The notes under the pieces are model-generated. The model saw nothing but the letters and a program-made list of their open reading frames with translations, was not told where the DNA came from and made no database searches. A stretch of DNA of 64,000 bases, taken from positions 6,955,288 to 7,019,287 of the forward strand of contig JAEMBT020000009.1 in NCBI GenBank assembly GCA_018873245.2, in the 5' to 3' direction. This stretch comes from Archegozetes longisetosus (Eukaryota > Arthropoda > Arachnida > Sarcoptiformes > Trhypochthoniidae). The number at the start of each line of letters is the position of its first letter. Positions within the stretch are counted from its first letter, which is position 1. Shown here one piece after another: positions 48,168 through 59,961 of this stretch. The position numbers were made by a program, and so were the translations under genes.

Positions 48168-48536
48168 GATTTTTGAGATAGATTCACATGAATCCAATAA
48201 AATTCTCTTTTCTTGAAAAGATTTTTATTCCATGATATTTATAAGAATTTTTCTTTTCAAACTAATTTGCTTAAGTGATTTTCTTATTTTATTTCTTTAT
48301 TAACTCATAAACTAATGGTAAAATTAATCAAATGTAATGTATATAATATTTATTACCTGACAAATTTTTTATGTTTCTTTATTAATATTTGATAATATTT
48401 CATATATGAAATATACATTATTTATATGAATATATTTGTCAAGTGCATGTCATATTGACTTAATTTTGATGACTAAATTGACTGGTATTTGATCCAATGT
48501 GCAAATAGTAGTAACATTTTTTCAGCATTAACTTAA

Positions 48537-49190
48537 CGATGAGCGGGTCCGGATCTCAAGACAGTTAAAGACCCGGGACCTGAGGTCCTAGAGTCCGAGT
48601 CCGGGTTCTGAGCTAGAGGTCCGAGTCCAAGTCCGGGTCTTTACTAAATACCTTAGATCCTGGAATCGGACTCCCTTTAAAACTCAAATAAAAATTAATA
48701 ATAGATAAAATCTTTACTCAAAAATTTTTGCTTTAATTGAATCATTGATAGTAAGATCGACAAATATTAATATAATATTAGTCATTTATTTTAAATGTGC
48801 AAATTTGCACATGCAAGATCTAACATAATTAACGCTCATTTGATTTCTCTTTTTGCTGATCAAATCTCCAGATTTTGAAAATATACGTTCTGAAGAGACA
48901 TTCGATGCTGCAATAATAAGTATTTCGAATGCAAACTTTGAAAGATAATGGAATTCTAAACAATTATTTTTCCACAAAAATAAAAGCTAAGTTTTTTATA
49001 AGCAATAGGCAAACTTAATTACTTTTCAATTTCATCGTATGTTTCAATTCTTCTCTTATAAAGTTTAGAGACAAACGAAACATTTGAACTTACAATTTGA
49101 ACTAAAATGATCTTATGATAATTTATCTTGAAGAAATCAACAAATCTTTGTTTTACAATTTGATTTTACAAATTGATAATTCTCAAATGT
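48537..49190 (-). mobile_element. Truncated hAT element
   Basis: Left end GATGAGCGGGTCCGGATCTC with GGTCCGAGTCC subterminal repeats, as in the element at 31500-32662. A minus-strand frame at 48786-48977 keeps the hAT dimerisation motif ASNVSSERIFSKSGDLISKK almost intact. The other end is missing; sequence passes straight into a piggyBac-type MITE fragment. Confidence 0.8.
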
Positions 49191-49198
49191 AATTAATT

Positions 49199-49507
49199 TC
49201 GAGTTATCTGCTACAGCGTCATCAGTGGTTCAAAATGCTAGTAGCGACATCACATCGCTGCGACACATATCATTGCACAAAGCATTGCGATGTTAGGGCA
49301 AACTTCTATACTCTGAAAGACGTGTCACCACAAATTTTTTTTTAATAAAGTTGTAAGTCTAAATTAATCAGGTCTTTTGTCATTCAAAATCAGAGACATG
49401 ACTGAAGAAAACATGAATTCTCAAGAAGTGACGACATTTTTTCGATTTTAACGAGATTTTTAACGTAAAACTTGGAAACGTTTTACCTCATAGTTGTGAA
49501 AAAAGAT
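49199..49507. mobile_element. piggyBac-type MITE, copy 5 (left end lost)
   Basis: Starts inside the family core (GCTACAGCGTCATCAGTGG near 49210) and runs to ATAGTTGTGAAAAAAGA followed by TTAA (49508-49511). About 150 bp of the left end is missing at the junction with the hAT fragment. Confidence 0.75.
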
Positions 49508-49509
49508 TA

Positions 49510-50300
49510 ATTATCAGAATTGAAGCCGCAAATGTGTTCTGATTGGAATGAGCATTATTTCACTAAAGAACAAATTCTGCAAGTTATAGCGATTGACTGC
49601 TGTGAACAGGTGCTGATACTGTTCTAAATGAAAACCAGAATAACTAAAATTTTCTGATTCCGTTTGATGGCAGTCAATTATTATATGATTAAGTTATACT
49701 TGATGAAAAGGTTATTTATTGGTTTAACACATTGAAGGATCTATATTGTCATAAAACTATATCTACGACGCTTCGATCATTCAAACCAAAGATTTTATTC
49801 TCAAATTAATTTAAGTCATAGTCGTCATAATGATAAGGACATAGCAGTTATGACTTGTTTTGAGTAAACAAAATTGACTGATCGAAGCAAAGTAAACGTT
49901 ATATTATAAGCGACAATAAATGTGTGTAAAGAAATAGAGTCTAAGATTATTTTATATTTATTAAAAACACTTCTATTAACATTTTTTACGTCAATTGTGG
50001 TTTGGTCAGGTAATAGGTTTTCACAGGTTTTAGATTTATCTTATATTTAGAGTTAACTTGTGAAAAGGTTTCAAGTAATGACATCATAGGGATTAAAACT
50101 TTTAAAGTCGCCAGAAGTATGACTCTTTCTGGTCAATAACCTATTTTATTGCATTTCTTACTCTTATATACAAAATTTAATCAAATGTATCTTTAGTTCT
50201 ATTCTAGAAGGCAAATAGTAAACTTCAAATAAAGATATACTTTTTAAGCAAAAACACAATAACTTTACGTGTGTTAAATCAATCATTTATTAGATATAAC
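49510..50300. other. Receptor-array spacer, copy 1
   Basis: Aligns with 52990-53450 and 55780-57080, the spacers of the next two receptor genes (GAAGC...GCAAATGTGTTC, GCAAGTTATAGCGATT, GGTTTAACACATTG...). It contains the first copy of a conserved hairpin (49770-49888). No gene. Confidence 0.6.
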
Positions 50301-50308
50301 TTTACTTT

Positions 50309-50767
50309 TGACCACAACTGTGGGGTAAAATTTTCTCAAATTTTACATTAAAAATCTTGATGAAATCAACCAAATGTCGCAAATTTTTAGAGATTTTAGG
50401 TATCTCACAGTCATTTATTTGACTTTTAATGGTAAAAATACTCAAAAAATTAGAGATAACTTCTTTCAAGAAATTTTTTCTCAGTCCTTTTGAGATCCCA
50501 TCTGTAACTACCAAGACAGGAATTTCCCCTTACATCGTAGTGCTTCATGTTTCCTATTGTCGTCGCTTTACTTTGATGCCGCCATATGAGAGGTGTAAAC
50601 TACAAATGAAGCTATGATGGATAATTACAGGAAATTAGTTGAGGGGTAACTTTGATCCTAAAAGCGTCAGTGCTCACTTAGTACTGATATAAAGTGAGAA
50701 AACTATTGGATAACATTTTACCGTAAAGTTAATTGTACATTTTCACAATTGAAGTTATATTGAGAGG
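50309..50767. mobile_element. piggyBac-type MITE, copy 6 (most diverged)
   Basis: Reverse orientation, beginning near CCACAACTGTGGGGTAAAAT and ending ATTGAGAGG before TTAA (50768-50771). Core similarity to the family is clear but reduced, and the outermost left bases are lost. The oldest member in the window. Confidence 0.65.
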
Positions 50768-51017
50768 TTAATTATACAATAATTGACCGCCACTCCAAAC
50801 TTTTAGTTGCTTAAGTTTCCGTTTGAGGCAGTTATAGCACATCTTGGATGCCGGCAATCACCGGCAAAATTTTGGATTATCTACTTTGATTTGTTAATCA
50901 TTATGTGAAATCAAAACCCTTCAATAATTTTAGAGTTAAAGATATGTTTGAATCAGTCGTAGTTCCTAATAAACTCTTCGCGTACTAAATAATCATTTGC
51001 TCGTTCTCAAAGTACAT

Positions 51018-52283
51018 CTATATATTCGATCGAGCAGTTTGTAATAGAATAACAGTGTAGTTTAGTATAAATGAGAATATCTGTAGAGTTAAGGAGAAAT
51101 CGGTTTTAGTTCTTGATGATAAATTACAATTTCATACCGTAATCAAAGTTGTCTTTCTCAGAGAAGCATAACCTCCAATTGTGAAACCGAATCTCACTTC
51201 TCGAGAAATATTCTTAAACATAAGCCATTCTTTATATTCCAATTCTACCAAATCTTGAGCATTCGTATTATCCAAAACAGCATATATTCTTTCAGACTCT
51301 TCGTGTACTAATCCATTAATGTAACAGCTGATAATCAATTTGATCGCTGAAGTAATACCATTGAAAGCCGATGATATCGATTGATCTTTAATGAAAGAGT
51401 TTCGTTCTGATATGGCAAACATATAGATATTGAACATTATTGAAATCATAGTCTCTGTTATATCCAACTTGACAATCCATGAAATCGATTGGTCCAAACG
51501 GTTGATAGTATTTCGTAATTCGATGAATTTGTTTCTCAGATTCATAAGTGGACAAATATTTTGTGATAATTCTGCATTCAGGATAGTTTTTGAGTGAGAA
51601 TCTCCTTTGAATGAGAAAAAATCAAATGAAACTTGAATCACAAAATTATTCTATTTATAATTACTTGAATTCTTGTTTATCTCTTTGATGAGATCGAGCT
51701 TCAGACTAATCAAGCACTTATGGAAATAAATTGAAGTAATCCAAGTCAGAAACGAAATGGCCCAAACACTTATGAAACCACAGATTTGAAACATTATTAT
51801 TATATTAATGAATAATGAACTCGATGTTTGAATCAAATTTGTAGAACACAGCTCATAAGAAACCATAAATATGGGCATTATATGAGCGACCCATATAATG
51901 AATAGTTTGATCTGATCCTTGTTTATTTCCATTTGATAGAAAATTTCGTAAAACTTAATCCCACATGAGTTAGCATAAAATATATTAGCGATTGCATGAA
52001 TACATCTCAATAAATACATTCCGACTCCCATAAAACAAGCTAAAATCAAACGTGGTTCATTGTATAGCAAGATCACTTGTGATGAGCTTCCGAATGTATA
52101 GAACCCAAATGTAATTAAACATGTGGCAACGAATGCACGTAAATATCCAAAATATTTCAGATATTTATTGACATAAAGATTGGCGTTTGAGTCGAATGCT
52201 ATTCCACCAAAGGAAGTTGCAATAATACGATAGAACCAAACGTAAATTAAGACAATCAAAGAAATTTTATTCATTAAAACCAT
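51018..52283 (-). CDS. Gustatory-receptor-like protein 2 (intact)
   Basis: Same three-exon structure as protein 1: exons 52283-51665, 51604-51138 and 51080-51018, introns 60 and 57 nt, 1,149 nt, 382 aa. ATG 52283 (MVLMNKISLIVLIYVWFYRI). Exon 2 is exactly as long as in gene 1 (467 nt). Contains ASFGGIAFDSN-like and WAISFLTWITSIYF segments, NGLVHEESERIYAVLDN and FGFTIGGYASLRKTTL, then the final helix FILNYTVILLQTA. Compared with copy 3 it lacks one Leu in HIM(L)PI, an in-frame loss. Close to copy 3 in sequence, so the split is recent. Predicted chemosensory cation channel; ligand unknown. Confidence 0.85.
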
Positions 52284-53699
52284 AACTTTGGAGATATTTA
52301 CATGAACTTAATAAAATCTGTTGGTTTGAAAGGAGTATTTCTTTGTAATTTAGTAGAATTAGTTTTTTCCAAACTGATTTGGTTAAAAGTGTTTTTCTCG
52401 TTTTATTTCTTTATTGATTCACAAACTGATAAAAATGAATCAAATGTAATGTATATAATATTTATTATTTGACAAGTGTTTTATGTTTCTTTATCAATAT
52501 CTGATAATACTTTTATACAAATGAAATCTAAATAATTTATATGAATACATTTGTGAGATGTATGTCATACTGATTTAATTTTGTTGATTAAATTGACTAC
52601 TACTCGACCCAATGTGGAAATAGTAATAGTTTTATTCCAATAGCTGTTAGTATTAATTAAATTCTGATGTTTAAAGAGCTTATGAAAAACTAAATAAAAA
52701 ATAATTTCTGCAAAAATTATATAATTTTTAGCAAGTAATCAAATGCTTGAAATGCTAATCAATCACTATTGAAAAATGTTGTTTGGAGTAATTGAACGAG
52801 TTTCAAAAAATGTAGAAAAAAATTTTATAAATGAAATTCACCTAAATATTGTGACGTATCATTTCTTGGAAAATATTGGTAGAGTGTTTATCTAGCGTTA
52901 CGTATAAATATAAGCAAATAGTTTAATATTAATATAATATATACAAAAGAAAACAAATAATCATTAAATCATGAAATTTAATAATTAATTATCCGATTTG
53001 AAGCTGCAAATATGTTCCTATTTGAATAAGTATTATTTTACTAAAAGGATCGGAACCGGCAAGTTATAGCGATTACCTGCTGAGAACGGGTGCTGATACA
53101 TGATACTATCCTAAATTGGAACTATAGTAACTAAAAGTTTCTGATTCAATTTGATGCAACTGCCAATTATTATGTAATTAAGCTATGTATATCAAAAGTG
53201 TTAATAATTGGTTTAACACATTGGAGGTCCATATTGTCATCAAACTATATCTATGATGCTTTGACCAGTCAAACCGATCATTTCGTTTACTCAAAGTGAT
53301 TTAAGTCATAGAGGTCATAATTGTCATAAAATCATAACAGTTATGACTTAATTTGTTTTGAGTAAACGAAATGATTGGTTTGACTGATTGAAGCGATGTT
53401 ACAGTTCTTAGGCGACCGTAAATGCGTTAAACTAATGATTTATTAGATATAACTTAATTGTGCAATAATTGACCGCTGCTCTTAACTTTTAGTTACTCAT
53501 GTTTCTGTTTAAGACAATGGAAGACCTCCTGGATGCTGGCAATCGCTGCGACAATAGAGGACCCAGATCTGATTTTACAAGAAATGTTGTTGAACCTTGG
53601 CCATTCTGATTAATTAAAATGAGTATAATTTCAGTTACCCAAAATATATATTTTGCTAGACTATTAATGCAACAAACTATTGATATAATAACTGACAAT
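52284..53699. other. Receptor-array spacer, copy 2
   Basis: Contains the conserved upstream block (52438-52515) and the second copy of the hairpin (53258-53394). Nearly the same order and sequence as 55058-57320. No gene. Confidence 0.6.
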
Positions 53700-53897
53700 C
53701 AATTTAACAATTTGTTGAGATATTTCTGAATTCGAATAATTCTGAGTATTGATTAATAATTGGATTATTGTTAGATAAATCCAATTTATAGATATTTGAC
53801 AAGACAGCAACCACTGTGTCGGTTACATCAATCATCATTATGAATTATAATGACTTGTCTAATTCATTGACTGTATTCCTGATTCTGGTGATAGTCT
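53700..53897 (-). pseudogene. Receptor exon 2 fragment
   Basis: On the minus strand a frame with stops reads TRIRNTVNELDKSL then MMIDVTDTVVAVLSNIY, matching the start of receptor exon 2 (RIRNTINELDKSV... in gene 4). Exons 1 and 3 are missing. Duplicated at 57323-57535. Confidence 0.65.
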
Positions 53898-54058
53898 ATG
53901 TTTAAAAAAATTTTAACTCCTAATACTTTTCTAAAATTGGGAGAATAATTAATTTAATTTTCTAAGTGAATACTTATTTGATTTTATTAGCTGTGTAAAT
54001 AATGGATATTAAGAAAAACAAATTAGTCTAAACGCATTCTTATAATTACTTGGATATT

Positions 54059-55037
54059 TCAGTAAAAGATGAAAATATTTACAAGATATACCATCGCTGA
54101 AGTAATACCATTGAAAGCCGATGATATCGATTGATCTTTAATCAAAGAGTTTCGTTCTGATATGGCAAACATATAGATATTGAACATTATTGAAATCATA
54201 GTCTCTGTTATATCCAACTTGACAATCCATGAAATCGATTGGTCCAAACGGTTGATAGTATTTCGTAATTCGATGAATTTGTTTCTTAGATTCATAAGTG
54301 GACAAATATTTTGTGATAATTCTGCATTCTGGATAGTTTTTGAGTGAGAATCTCCTTTGAATGAGAAAAAATCAAATGAAACTTCAATCGTAAAATTATT
54401 CTATTTATAAATTACTTGAATTCTTGTTTATCTCTTTGATGAGATCGAGCTTCAGACTAATCAAGCACTTATGGAAATAAATTGAAGTAATCCAAGTCAG
54501 AAACGAAATGGCCCAAACACTTATGAAGCCACAGATTTGAAACATTATTATTACACCAATGAATAATGAACTCGATGTTTGAATCAGATTTGTAGAACAC
54601 AGCTCATAAGAAACCATAGATATGGGCAGCATTATATGAGCGACCCATATAATGAATAGTTTGATCTGATCTTTGTTTATTTCCATTTGATAGAAAATTT
54701 CGTAAAACTTAACTCCACATGAGTTAGCATAAAATATATTAGCGATTGCATGAATACATCTCAATAAATACATTCCGACTCCCATAAAACAAGCTAAAAT
54801 CAAACTTGGTTCATTGTATAGCAAGACCACTTGTGATGAGTTTCCGAATGTATAGAACCCAAATGTAATTAAACATGCGGCCACGAATGCACGTAAATAT
54901 GAAACATATTTCAGATATTTATTGACATAAAGATTGCCGTTTGAGTCGAATGCTATCCCACCAAAGGAAGTTCCAATAATACGATAGAACCAAACGTGAA
55001 TTAAGACTATCAAAGAAATTTTATTCATTAAAACCAT
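54059..55037 (-). pseudogene. Gustatory-receptor-like gene 3, truncated by tandem duplication
   Basis: Exon 1 (55037-54416) is complete and open, 3 nt longer than in gene 2. Exon 2 starts at 54354 and matches gene 2 until about 54093 (FNGITSA), then enters unrelated sequence and stops at 54059. The rest of exon 2 and the last-helix exon are missing, because the duplicated segment began inside exon 2. The predicted product has about 300 residues and lacks the C-terminal signature, so it is probably non-functional although no stop or frameshift interrupts the retained part. Confidence 0.85.
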
Positions 55038-55960
55038 AACTTTGGAGATATTCACATGAACTTAATAAAATCTGTTGGTTTGAAAGGAGTATTTCTTTGT
55101 AATTTAGTAGAATTAGTTTTTTCCAAACTGATTTGGTTAAAAGTGTTTTTCTCGTTTTATTTCTTTATTGATTCATAAACTGATTAAAAAAATGAATCAA
55201 ATGTAATGTATATAATATTTATTATTTGACAAGTGTTTTATGTTTCTTTATCAATATCTGATAATACTTTTATACAAATGAAGTCTAAATTTTTATATAT
55301 TGAATTTTATATATTTTATATATAATGAAATTATTTATATGAATAAATTTGTAAGATGTATGTCATACTGATTTAATTTTGTTGATTATATTGACTACTA
55401 CTCGACCCAATGAGGAAATAGTAATAATTCTATTCCAATAGCTTTTAGCATTAATTAAATTCTGATGTTTAAAGAGCTAATAAAAACTAAATAAAAAATT
55501 AATTTCGGCTAAAGTTATATAATTTTAACCAAATAATCAAATGTTTGAAAATGTTGTTTAGAGTAATTGAGCGAGTTTCAAAAAGTGTAGAAAAAAAATG
55601 TTATAACTCAAATTCACATGAATCTTGTGACGTATTCATTTATTGGAAAATATTGGTAGAGTGTTTATTTAACGTTACGTATAAATATAAGCAAATAGTT
55701 TAATATGAATATAATATATATAAAAGAAAACAAATAATCATTGAATCACGAAATTTAATAATTATTTATCCGAATTGAAGCTGCAATGTGTTGATCTGAA
55801 TAAGTATTATTTTAATAAAATGATCAAAACCTGCAAGTTACAGCGATTGCCTGCTGTGAATGGATGCTGATACATTTTATTATGCTAAATTGAAACCATA
55901 ATAACTAAAAGTTTTTGATTCCATTTGATGCAACTGCCAATTATTATATAATTAAGCTAC

Positions 55961-56799
55961 TGTTATCATATACGAAGCGGGGACTCTCATTGACTCATTA
56001 TGAACTATTGACTCCTTATGGAGTCATTTGTTTATTAACGCCCCCTTATCGTATTCACATTCAAATATACGTGTTATCAATTATTTAAAAATATTTATAT
56101 TTTAAAATTTAAAATATGAAGATTAGATCCATGGTTAGAAATAGGTAAAATAATAATAATAATAATATTTTATCTATTGTTTATTTAATATTGATATTAT
56201 TAATATTATTAATTATAATAATTAACAATTAATAATATTAATATTAAGTAAATAATAAATAAAAAATATTATTATTATAAAATTAAAGAGAATGACAATG
56301 TCGTGATAATAGTGATGATAATGATAGTGCTTGTGGTGTGATGGTTCCGGTGCTAATGGCACTACTGGTGGTGAAATCTAAAGAAGTAGGCTACAGGTGT
56401 TAAAGGTTCAATGGATTATATAGAGGAAATTAGTAAACAGAGGTAGTATATTTCTTATTTTTAGATACAAAACTCAAAGTTAGTGGAAGTTTTTAGAGAT
56501 CAATGGTAATCAATGGGAGTCAATAGGAGTCAATGGGAGTCAATAGGAGTCAATAGGAGTCAATGGGAATCAATGGGAGTAAATGGCAGTCAATGGCAGT
56601 CAATGGCAGTCAATGGCAGTCAATGGCAGTCAATGGCAGTCAATGGCAGTCAATGGCAGTCAATGGCAGTCAATGGCAGTCAATGGCAGTCAATGGCAGT
56701 CAATAAGGGTCGAAGATTAGGGGTCGTTGTAAAAGCTAAAAAAAAATGAGTCTGTTTTGACAAAGTTGCTCTCAGGTTCCCGCTTCATATATGATAACC
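55961..56799. mobile_element. Inverted-end element with 9-bp target duplication and a minisatellite
   Basis: 839 bp. Ends TGTTATCATATACGAAGCGG and, inverted, GGTTATCATATATGAAGCGG. Flanked by perfect copies of TTAAGCTAC (55952-55960, 56800-56808). The duplicate spacer has the empty site (ATTAAGCTATGTATATC near 53170). A 9-bp duplication suggests a Mutator-like or Merlin-like element, but no transposase is present. Inside are an AT-rich imperfect palindrome (about 56140-56280) and the minisatellite. Confidence 0.8.
56501..56710. repeat. 10-bp minisatellite, 21 units
   Basis: Twenty-one consecutive 10-bp units in perfect register: eight CAATGGGAGT/CAATAGGAGT-type units, then twelve (C/A)AATGGCAGT units, eleven of them identical, then one CAATAAGGGT. 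The length is not divisible by three per unit, so the long open frame across it is a by-product of the repeat, not a gene. Confidence 0.95.
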
Positions 56800-57322
56800 T
56801 TAAGCTACATATATCAAAACTGTTAATCATTGGTTTAACACATTTAAGGTCCATATTGTCATAAAACTATATCTTTGATGCTTTGATCTGTCAAACCGAT
56901 CATTTCGTTTACTCAAAGTGATTTAAGTCATAGAGGTCATAATTGCAATAAAATCATAACAGTTATGACTTAATTTGTTTTGAGTAAACGAAATGATTGG
57001 TTTGACTGATTGAAGTGGTGTAGATGTTGCGGTTTTTAGACGACCATAAATGCATTAAACTAATGCTTTATTAGATATAACTTAATTATGCAATAATTGA
57101 CCGCGCTGCCCCGAACTTTTAGTTACTCATGTTTCTGTTTAAGTCAGTGGAAGACCTCCTGGATACCTGCAATCGCTGCGACAATAGAGGACCCAGATCT
57201 GATTTTACAAGAAATGTTGTTGAACCTTAGACATTCTGATTAATTAAAACGTATATAATTTCAGTTACTCAAAATATATATTTTGTTAGATTATTAATGC
57301 AACAAACTATTGATATAATAAC

Positions 57323-57535
57323 TGACAATCAATTTAACAATTTGTTGAGATATTTCTGAATTCGAATAATTCTGAGTATTGATTAATAATTGGATTATTG
57401 TTAGATAAATCCAATTTATAGATATTTGACAAGACAGCAACCACTGTGTCGGTTACATCAATCATCATTATGAATTATAATGACTTGTCTAATTCATTGA
57501 CTGTATTCCTGATTCTGGTGATAGTCTATGTTTAA
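57323..57535 (-). pseudogene. Receptor exon 2 fragment, duplicate
   Basis: Almost identical to 53700-53897, with the same stops. It marks the far end of the tandemly duplicated segment, which extends to about 57738. Confidence 0.65.
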
Positions 57536-57739
57536 AAAAATTTTAACTCCTAATACTTTTCTAAAATTGGGAGAATAATTAATTTAATTTTCTAAGTGAA
57601 TACTTATTTGATTTTATTAGCTGTGTAAATAATGGATATTAAGAAAAACAAGTTAGCCGAAACACATTCTTATAATTGCATTTCAGTAATTCTTATATTT
57701 CAGTAAAAGAAGAAAGTATTTACAAGATAGAAAATTTAT

Positions 57740-58094
57740 AGTTTATTTATAAAAGTAGTTTCGAGATTTTATGATTTATCAATTGATAAAATCATTCTAG
57801 ATGAAATAAAATTTGATTTCTTATTACGAAATCTTCAGATTTATGATACTACATGGTTTAACAAGATATTTTGCAAGGGAGTACACCTAAAACTACCGAT
57901 GATGTAAGCATATTGATGTTTTTTTCTGAGGTACTATTAAAGCGTAAATAATTCATGCGTAAAGTCAAAATAAAAATTTTGAATTTTGTGCTTCAAACAC
58001 ATTTAATTTTTTTGTCGGCTAACTATACAGTGTGAATATAAAATGTTTATTTCAAGTGGTTTTACAATTGATGATACCCTCCGTAATGGCTGGG
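57740..58094. other. Intergenic, nothing recognised
   Basis: AT-rich sequence beyond the duplicated segment, with no open frame of note. Confidence 0.5.
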
Positions 58095-58400
58095 ACATGT
58101 GAAAATAAAAACCTACTTAATTGACAGAATTAAGTGTATTGCATTCGATAAAGCTGAAGATAATGGAAAAGATTTCATTAAAAATAAATTTGAGGATCAG
58201 ATGGTTGTAGAAACTGGTAAAAATAAATTCTCATCACCAACTCTTACAAATATGTAACACAAGAGTTGAAATTACTCGGAAATGATACAGAATTTTTGAA
58301 ACACTGCTTTTATCCTATCCAGAAAAACCTAAAGCTGTACGTTCCACAACCGATGGACATATGGAATTTTAAACTTATACCTTTTTCCCGTTTGTTGTAG
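58095..58400 (+). pseudogene. Unidentified coding remnant
   Basis: Two overlapping plus-strand frames look protein-like: the first has LIDRIKCIAFDKAEDNGKDF and ends near 58258, the second has VTQELKLLGNDTEFLKHCFY followed by KLYVPQPMDIW, ending in TAG at 58400. A single frame change near 58235 would join them. Amino-acid usage is unlike random AT-rich translation. I do not recognise the family; a retrotransposon or duplicated host exon is possible. Confidence 0.35.
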
Positions 58401-58658
58401 TGTATTTAGTAAATTCGGTTAAAAAATTATAGCTTAAGTAGTTTTTGCTGTACCCTTTTGCATAAAATTTTGTTTAAACCCTGTATTTTAGTAAATAAAT
58501 TTTGGGATCAATGTTAATGGGAACGAGTATTTTTTGAAAAGTATAAATATCAAGTTAAAACAATAGAAAAAAGATTGTTTTTCAATCGTTTTAGAGATAA
58601 GGACTATTCAAATATTTATTTCAGTATATATACTACTCGAATGATTGCTCGATTCTTA

Positions 58659-59961
58659 TTAAGATGTTTGTAGTAAAATAACTGTGTAGCTCAATATGAA
58701 GGTCAATATCTAAGGGAAAAAAAATCGAAAATCAGTTACAATCATAAAACTTAATTCGTTTTTACCGGAATCAGTGTTGTTTTTCTCAAAGCAGCAAAAC
58801 CCCCAATAGTAAAACCAAAACTTCTTTCACGAGATATATTCTTAAACAAAAGCAACTCTTTATATTCTGATTCATCCAAATCTCTTGCATTCATTTCATC
58901 CAAAACGGCATATACTTGTTCTGACTCTTCGTGAAGTAGACCATTGATAAAACAACTGATGACTAACTTAGTAGTTGATGCAATACATTCGAATACAAAT
59001 GATCTCAAGTACGGATTCAAATAAGATTTATTTTTGTAATAGCGAATGCATAGATATTACACATAACAACAGCGGTTGTTTCTATGACGTCCAAAATCAA
59101 TACCAGAGAAACAGACTTATCTAACTCATTGATTGTATTTCGGATTCTAATCAAATGACTTTTCAATTCCACAAAATGATATGATTTTGATTCCTTTTTC
59201 TTATCTGTTATGTGTTCGACTTGAGAAAATAATATTTATTATAATACTGCCAAGAATAAATTCAATAACCGAAAAAAGATTTTAGATACTTAACAACAAA
59301 GCTATTGAATACCTGAATTTGTTTGAGGTTTTTGAAGTATAGATTGTTTGATTTGAATGAAATGTTCGTAGAAATGCAAAGATATAATCCATGTTAAGAA
59401 GGGTACGATCCAAACTACTATATAACTATACATTCTGAGTAATGATGAGCCTATGATTGACACAATTGACCATTCAGAAGGACTCGACTTGTTTATTATT
59501 TTTAAGGATCCACCAACAATATTAAAACAAGCCATCACTATTACCACCAATATATGAATTATCCACACTATAATTAATTTAATTTGGTTCTTTTTGAACT
59601 CAATTTTGTACTTATAGAAAATTTTGAAGAATTTAATGCCGTTTCTGTTCAAATACCAGAGATTTGTTGAAACTTGAATTACTTGTAATCCATAGACTAA
59701 TACTGTCATATAATAGGACATTACTGGTACTGATTTGTAAGCTTGACTGAGTTCACGCAATCTTACGACAATTGAAAATGAATAAATGTTAAATAAAGTG
59801 ATTAAAATCAAACTGGAATATCCATAATATTTCAGATATTTATTAATATAGAGTTTATTGGCAGAGTTGATAGTAATACCGCCGAAAGTTATACTAAAAA
59901 TACGGTAAAACCAAATATAAGTTTTGATTATTTTTGAAAACTTTAAACCGATTTGTGGCAT
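58659..59961 (-). CDS. Gustatory-receptor-like protein 4, one frame break
   Basis: Exons 59961-59313, 59204-58766 and 58709-58659, introns 108 and 56 nt. ATG 59961 (MPQIGLKFSKIIKTYIWFYRIF). It is more diverged than genes 1-3. Landmarks: LNRNGIKFFKIFYKYK, WIVPFLTWIISLHFYEHF, NGLLHEESEQVYAVLDEMNA, FGFTIGGFAALRKTTL and last helix FILSYTVILLQTS. Near 59035 an A-run (after AFAIT) appears one base short: the first part of exon 2 ends at a TGA and the rest continues in the next frame. With one more A the total is 1,140 nt, 379 aa. Recent pseudogene, or an assembly error in a functional gene. Confidence 0.75.

Larger units (their letters stand above)
55058..57322. other. Receptor-array spacer, copy 3, with an 839-bp insertion
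   Basis: Duplicate of 52284-53700, interrupted by the element at 55961-56799. Contains the third hairpin copy (56880-57016). No gene. Confidence 0.6.

Noticed and set aside
56513-56749. Open frame with a VNGSQWQSMA-like peptide repeat
   Set aside because: It is the translation of the 10-bp minisatellite, which is open in this frame by its sequence; no start context or relative.
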